Of a DNA stretch of 64,000 bases, positions 61,601 through 64,000 are shown piece after piece (position 1 is the stretch's first letter; every line of letters starts with the position of its first letter). This DNA comes from Nitrospiraceae bacterium (GTDB taxonomy: Bacteria; Nitrospirota; Nitrospiria; Nitrospirales; UBA8639): NCBI GenBank assembly GCA_020632595.1, contig JACKFF010000001.1, positions 744,001-808,000 on the forward strand. Reading direction: 5' to 3'. The notes beneath the pieces were generated by a model. That model saw only the letters and a list, made by a program, of their open reading frames with translations, did not search any database and was not told the DNA's origin. The translations under genes and the position numbers were made by a program.

Positions 61601-62793
61601 GCGCTTTTGATTGTCGTTGCTGCTCCACGCTCTTCCAGTTTATGAAAGATAAACGGCTTAAATAATTCCAAAGCCATTTTCTTGGGTAATCCACATTGGT
61701 TAAGCCGTAATTCTGGACCGACCACAATCACCGACCGCCCAGAGTAATCGACCCGTTTTCCGAGGAGATTCTGCCTAAATCGTCCCTGCTTTCCTTTTAG
61801 CATATCGCTCAAAGACTTGAGAGGACGCTTATTGGCGCCACGAATGACCCGTCCACGACGCCCATTATCAAACAACGCATCGACCGCCTCCTGCAGCATT
61901 CGCATTTCATTGCGGATAATGACACCGGGAGCCTTCAATTCCACCAATCGCTTGAGACGGTTATTGCGATTAATCACTCGACGATAAAGATCATTAAGGT
62001 CCGAAGTAGCGAACCGTCCGCCATCCAAAGGCACCAGTGGGCGGAGCTCAGGTGGCAACACTGGAATGGCATCCATAATCATCCACTCTGGATTATTTCC
62101 TGATTTATGGAACGCCTCAATGACCTTCAATCGCTTCGTAAGTTTTTTCCCCACCGCCGCGGACGTCGTACTCTTAATCTTGACATGCCGTTCATCCCAC
62201 AAAGCATTAATATCTACTTTGCGCAATAATTCGCGAATAGCTTCGGCACCAATTCCCACTTTAAAAGAATTGGCCCCATACTCCTCGACGCATTCACGAT
62301 ATCTTTCCTCGGTCAAGAGCTCTCTTTCTTTCAAATTCGTATTGCCGGTATCCAAGACCACATACGCCTCAAAGTACAGGATCTTCTCCAACTGCTTTAA
62401 ACTCATATCCAAAAGAATGCCAATCCGGCTGGGCACACCCTTGAGAAACCAGATGTGAGCAACAGGAGCTGCCAATTCGATATGCCCCATTCTCTCGCGT
62501 CGAACTTTTGACTGGATGACTTCCACGCCACACTTATCACACACAATCCCACGGTGCTTCATCCGCTTGTATTTACCGCAATTACATTCCCAATCTTTGG
62601 TTGGCCCGAATATCTTTGCGCAAAACAGCCCATCCCGTTCAGGCTTAAAGGACCGATAGTTGATCGTCTCTGGCTTTTTTACCTCGCCATACGACCACGA
62701 GCGAATCTTCTCAGGCGAAGCGATACGAATTCGCATGGCATCAAATGAAACCGCATCACGAGGTTTTTCAAAAAGCGAATAGATACTATCCAA
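58636..62793 (-). CDS. rpoC: RNA polymerase beta' subunit
   Basis: Large catalytic subunit of RNA polymerase. The N-terminal zinc site has CNCGKYKRMKHRG and CDKCGV (near residues 70-90); the active-site motif NADFDGDQMAVH lies near residue 463 with its three Mg-binding aspartates. The C-terminal zinc site cysteines (CQSRWGVCAKCYGRD) lie near 890. Length 1385 fits a form without a very large lineage insert. It lies 53 bases after rpoB and 122 before rpsL. Confidence 0.98.
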   Translation of the reverse strand: MDSIYSLFEKPRDAVSFDAMRIRIASPEKIRSWSYGEVKKPETINYRSFKPERDGLFCAKIFGPTKDWECNCGKYKRMKHRGIVCDKCGVEVIQSKVRRERMGHIELAAPVAHIWFLKGVPSRIGILLDMSLKQLEKILYFEAYVVLDTGNTNLKERELLTEERYRECVEEYGANSFKVGIGAEAIRELLRKVDINALWDERHVKIKSTTSAAVGKKLTKRLKVIEAFHKSGNNPEWMIMDAIPVLPPELRPLVPLDGGRFATSDLNDLYRRVINRNNRLKRLVELKAPGVIIRNEMRMLQEAVDALFDNGRRGRVIRGANKRPLKSLSDMLKGKQGRFRQNLLGKRVDYSGRSVIVVGPELRLNQCGLPKKMALELFKPFIFHKLEERGAATTIKSAKRLVEKERPEVWDVLDEVIREHPVMLNRAPTLHRLGIQAFDPILVEGKAIRLHPLVCAAFNADFDGDQMAVHVPLSVEAQIEARVLMMAANNVLSPANGRPLSIPSQDMVLGCYWLTKDRDGARGEGKIFSSTDEVRIAYDSQEVEEQARIKVRIDGDMIDTTVGRVILSEVLPGSMPFSHVNQLMTKKELTKLIDRVYRQAGLHEVVVMLDQLKDLGFSYATKAGVSICIDNMHIPSRKKELIERAKGDVSQVQEQYSEGLITNGERYNKVIDIWAHVGEEVAIEMMKEIKEGGGRGAAEGLNPIFMMADSGARGSSQQIRQLGGMRGLMAKPSGEIIETPITANFREGLTVLQYFISTHGARKGLADTALKTANSGYLTRRLVDAAQDVIISEPDCFTTDGIIVSALVEGGEVIQPLDERILGRLTAEDVLDPVTQEVIVKAHEELEEELCKTIVEAGIDHVKIRSVLTCQSRWGVCAKCYGRDLARGRLVEKGEPVGVIAAQSIGEPGTQLTMRTFHIGGTASKVVEQTVLASKHDGTIKFLSFDAKKNADFYNPNMAVKTRQGDWVVMVRNGKVAVIDETGREREKYPVVYGGKIKVPDGGRVEVGQKFVEWDPYSLTILTEVGGKVAFGDIAEGVTMKEEVDEVTGLSRRVVIEQAGTNLRPRLSVKDESGKTAKLSSGSPARYLLPVGAHIFVEKGSTVYPGDVLAKIPRETTKTKDITGGLPRVAELFEARKPKEHAVVTEIDGEVSFGGFVKGLRKVVVDNKIGDVKEYFIPRGRHVNVHEGDWVRAGEPLMDGSANPHDILSVLGPRELQKYLVDEVQEVYRLQGVVINDKHIEVITRQMLKKVRIEDAGDSSFLPGTQVNKAVFDDENERVISEGGQPALGKPVLLGITKASLSTDSFISGASFQETTRVLTEAAINGRTDDLRGLKENVIVGRLIPAGTGWGEYRETFVPKRTEEDVVLSSDDQSSLNKVHSSIEK

Positions 62794-62846
62794 GTTCGTT
62801 CCTCCGATTATGTTGAATGATGGGACCGGACAACCACGCCAATTCT

Positions 62847-64000
62847 CTAATCAGCAGATTTGATCAACTCCACATCCAACCCTAAACTTTGCAATTCCTT
62901 CACTAAGACATTAAAGGACTCCGGAAGACCGGGTTCCAGAAAGTTCTCACCTTTTACGATTGCTTCATACATTCGAGACCGTCCAGGCACATCATCTGAT
63001 TTCACGGTCAAAAATTCCTGCAAAGTGGAAGCCGCGCCATATGCCTGCAGAGCCCACACCTCCATCTCTCCGAGACGCTGACCGCCAAATTGAGCCTTTC
63101 CTCCAAGCGGTTGCTGCGTTACCAAAGAATAAGGTCCGATTGAGCGAGCGTGAATCTTATCGTCCACCAAATGGTGAAGTTTCAGCATATACATGTATCC
63201 CACCGTAACCGGACTCTTAAATGGTTCGCCTGTCCGTCCATCATAAACCACCGATTGTCCTGACTCAGGAAGATTCGCCTTTTTCAATAATTCTTTAATT
63301 TCCTTTTCCGAAGCTCCATCGAATACGGGAGTTTCCACCTGAATTCCCAACGCTTTTGCCGCCCACCCCAAATGCGTCTCAAGAATTTGCCCCACATTCA
63401 TTCGAGAGGGAACTCCCAACGGGTTCAGGACAATCTGAACGGGCGTCCCATCCGGGAGATACGGCATATCCTCTTCAGCCATAATTCGAGAAACGACACC
63501 CTTGTTTCCATGACGGCCGGCCATTTTGTCACCCACCGCAATTTTTCTTTTAATTGCTAAATACACCTTGACCAGCTTAATGACACCGGGAGGCAATTCA
63601 TCTCCACGTCGAAGACGACCAACCTTCTCATCGTATTGAGTCTGTAAGATTTCAATTTGGTCCTTCGCTTCCCTTTCAATTTCATCCAACTTTTTTTGTT
63701 CTTCAGCGTCAGCCAGAATCACCCGACGCGCATCATCATCTGATAACTTGCGAAGAACTTCGGCGGTAATTCGCCCCTTTTTCTTCAAAATCACTTCCCC
63801 ACTATCAGGGTCCATTAAATCCCGTCCGACAAATTGCCCAAGCAATAGCTTCCGAATCTTACGATTTCGTTCTTCTTCGATGATCCGCAATTCTTCCTGG
63901 TAGTCCCGCTCGACTTTGACGCGATCATCCGTCTCGATTGTCCGAGACCGTTCATCTTTATCTACGCCTTTTCTGGAGAAAATTTTGACGTCCACAACAA
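62847..64000 (-). CDS. rpoB: RNA polymerase beta subunit, C-terminal part
   Basis: The open frame runs off the right edge, so only about 384 C-terminal residues are seen. The conserved KIAVGDKMAGRHGNKGVVS, LPDGTPVQIVLNPLGVPSRMNVGQ (in pieces) and GGKAQFGGQRLGEMEVWALQAYGA (in pieces) are beta-subunit marks that contact beta' and sigma. It begins the block that continues with rpoC. The GTG near 63995 is an internal codon, not a start. Confidence 0.97.
   Translation of the reverse strand, partial: VVDVKIFSRKGVDKDERSRTIETDDRVKVERDYQEELRIIEEERNRKIRKLLLGQFVGRDLMDPDSGEVILKKKGRITAEVLRKLSDDDARRVILADAEEQKKLDEIEREAKDQIEILQTQYDEKVGRLRRGDELPPGVIKLVKVYLAIKRKIAVGDKMAGRHGNKGVVSRIMAEEDMPYLPDGTPVQIVLNPLGVPSRMNVGQILETHLGWAAKALGIQVETPVFDGASEKEIKELLKKANLPESGQSVVYDGRTGEPFKSPVTVGYMYMLKLHHLVDDKIHARSIGPYSLVTQQPLGGKAQFGGQRLGEMEVWALQAYGAASTLQEFLTVKSDDVPGRSRMYEAIVKGENFLEPGLPESFNVLVKELQSLGLDVELIKSAD

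Overview
The window looks like part of a bacterial chromosome from the Nitrospirota, most likely a Nitrospira-like organism. This is inferred from the gene set (haem peroxidase, sigma-54, LPS transport and type IV pilus genes beside one long str-S10-spc-alpha ribosomal cluster) and from the style of the small accessory proteins. No rRNA, tRNA, CRISPR array or intact insertion sequence was seen.

Layout. Positions 1-923 are gene-poor, with a protein tail at the left edge and palindromic intergenic repeats. Positions 924-13,050 hold a SLOG-like protein, an O-methyltransferase, an M32 carboxypeptidase, a ComEA-like protein, a Fur-family regulator, an LTXXQ periplasmic protein, the flavin transferase ApbE, two lipoproteins, a small Com-type zinc finger, an outer-membrane porin, and a lipoprotein / FMN-binding protein / four-helix membrane protein operon behind a Fur-like box. 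Positions 13,050-22,062 carry a dihaem cytochrome c peroxidase-like protein, two redoxin-fold paralogues, small proteins of unknown function, a PIN/TRAM membrane protein and much non-coding sequence. From 22,063 to the right edge everything reads leftward. In transcription order (right to left): rpoB (partial), rpoC, rpsL, rpsG, fusA, tuf, the S10/spc/alpha ribosomal genes with secY, adk, map, infA and rpoA, then lptC-lptA-lptB-rpoN-rapZ, pilM-N-O-P, aroC, aroB, a GAF-GAF-ANTAR regulator, nadE and glnD.

The most notable signal is in front of nadE. On the minus strand there is a good sigma-70 promoter (TTGAAC-17-TATAAT), then a leader of about 93 bases that can fold into two hairpins, each with a six-base loop (AACGAC and AATGGC) having A at loop position 1 and G at position 4. 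The second hairpin shares its 3' arm with the 5' arm of an intrinsic terminator (U8) that ends three bases before the nadE start codon. This is the known layout of an ANTAR antitermination target, and the gene just upstream encodes a GAF-GAF-ANTAR protein. I infer that this regulator controls nadE-glnD, linking NAD synthesis and the PII nitrogen-sensing enzyme, by antitermination.

A second theme is extracytoplasmic flavin and iron: ApbE (which attaches FMN to proteins), an FMN-binding-domain protein, a histidine-bearing four-helix membrane protein, a porin, a Fur-family regulator and Fur-like boxes lie within about 7 kb. The FMN-binding gene is broken by a one-base shift at an A6 run just before its flavin-attachment motif, and a decayed copy of the end of the membrane-protein gene lies downstream.
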